6,701 nucleotides of DNA. Origin: Bacillota bacterium (GTDB lineage: Bacteria; Bacillota; Clostridia; Acetivibrionales; DTU013). Made by a program: the position numbers and the translations under genes. The stretch's first letter is position 1, and the number at the start of each line of letters is the position of its first letter. This document shows, piece by piece, positions 6,127 through 6,701 of the stretch. Location: contig JAEZMC010000339.1 of the NCBI GenBank assembly GCA_023435805.1, positions 1-6,701 on the forward strand, in the 5' to 3' direction. Under the pieces are notes generated by a model. It did not search any database, had not been told where the DNA came from, and saw only the letters and a list, made by a program, of their open reading frames with translations.

Positions 6127-6701
6127 ATGGCAGATCATATGTTTATTATAATTAAAGGCGCAAAAGAAAATAATCTAAAAAACATTGACGTTCAGATTCC
6201 CAAAAATAAGCTAATTGTATTCACAGGGCTGTCGGGCAGCGGCAAATCGACGCTGGCTCTGGAAACGCTGCAAAGGGAATGCCAGCGGCAGTATATGGAA
6301 TCCATGGGAATGACGATGGACATCGGAAGCAAACCGAAGGTTGATAGTATTGAAGGCCTGTCGCCGGCCATATCCATCACCCAGCATCAAACGAACAGCA
6401 ATCCCCGTTCCACAGTAGGCACGGTTACCGAGATATCTTCCTATTTGAGGGTGTTGTTTGCCAAGCTGGGCGAAAGGCCATGTCCGCATTGCGGCAAAAT
6501 GATCAGGCAGGACTACAATGAAACCGGATTTACCGTTTATTCCGAAATGCCGGATCAGGAAACAGATGGTGCGGAGCTGTATGAGCAGACGCTTCCCTGC
6601 CCTCATTGCGGCAAGCAGGTGGTTGAGCTGACTGCAAGCCATTTTTCCTTCAATAAGCCTCAAGGGGCTTGTCCGGTATGCCGCGGGATTGGAGCTGTGC
6701 A
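6127..6701 (+). CDS. UvrA-like ABC ATPase (UvrA2/DrrC-type paralog), 3' partial
   Basis: The gene is cut by the window edge; 191 residues are visible. Family members are DNA-binding tandem ABC ATPases. The sequence has an N-terminal segment IKGAKENNLKNIDVQIP, Walker A GLSGSGKST (34-42), and the UvrA stretches IEGLSPAISI (75-84) and NPRSTVGTVTEI (92-103). CPHC (119-122) follows, then a four-cysteine zinc module: C158-x2-C161, 20 residues, C182-x2-C185, containing FSFNKPQGACPVC. In canonical UvrA about 110-130 residues forming the UvrB-binding domain lie between the first CPxC region and the zinc module. Here only about 35 residues separate them. The protein is therefore probably not the excision-repair UvrA but a paralog like Deinococcus UvrA2 or the drug-resistance protein DrrC. 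Position after an efflux-type ABC operon fits a protective role against a DNA-acting compound, which is inference. Signature motifs and the second ATPase half are outside the window. Confidence 0.85.
   Translation, partial: MADHMFIIIKGAKENNLKNIDVQIPKNKLIVFTGLSGSGKSTLALETLQRECQRQYMESMGMTMDIGSKPKVDSIEGLSPAISITQHQTNSNPRSTVGTVTEISSYLRVLFAKLGERPCPHCGKMIRQDYNETGFTVYSEMPDQETDGAELYEQTLPCPHCGKQVVELTASHFSFNKPQGACPVCRGIGAV

Noticed and set aside
6211..6663. Minus-strand ORF of 150 codons
   Set aside because: It is antisense to the UvrA-like gene, whose plus-strand reading has Walker A and zinc motifs and a good ribosome binding site. The minus-strand protein shows no recognisable domain.
1..6701. CRISPR array, tRNA/rRNA genes, insertion sequences
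   Set aside because: No regularly spaced repeats, no cloverleaf or rRNA-like segments, and no transposase or terminal repeats were seen on either strand.

Overview
The window looks like chromosomal DNA from an anaerobic, low-to-mid GC Gram-positive bacterium, probably a Clostridia-type Firmicute. The reasons are strong AGGAGG-type ribosome binding sites, TTG and GTG starts, a VanR/VanS-like two-component pair beside an ABC transporter with a double-FtsX permease, and an hgcAB pair of the sort found in some Clostridia. Genus cannot be decided from the sequence. All genes supported here lie on the + strand and are tightly packed.

Region 1 (1-770) holds the 3' end of hgcA and a complete hgcB. 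These encode the corrinoid membrane protein and the dicluster ferredoxin that together methylate inorganic mercury. The corrinoid-binding part of HgcA lies upstream of the window; only its five-helix membrane domain is visible. HgcB is complete, with two CX2CX2CX3C cluster motifs, the extra conserved cysteine and a cysteine-rich tail.

Region 2 (771-2750) is a 130-base gap followed by an OmpR-family response regulator and a membrane histidine kinase that overlap by 13 bases. Region 3 (2751-6033) starts with a 13-bp hairpin that contains the ribosome binding site of an ABC ATPase of the MacB/LolD type. The ATPase gene runs directly into a large permease gene with two FtsX domains. Region 4 (6034-6701) has a strong inverted repeat with a T tract, which is a terminator or attenuator, and then the first 191 codons of a UvrA-like ATPase. 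That protein appears to lack the UvrB-binding domain and so resembles the UvrA2/DrrC-type paralogs rather than the repair protein.

Inferred function: the kinase and regulator probably sense an envelope-active or toxic compound and control the exporter-like ABC pair, and the UvrA paralog may add protection at DNA. This sensing/efflux/protection cassette sits directly downstream of the mercury-methylation genes. Nothing in the sequence proves a regulatory or functional link between the two.
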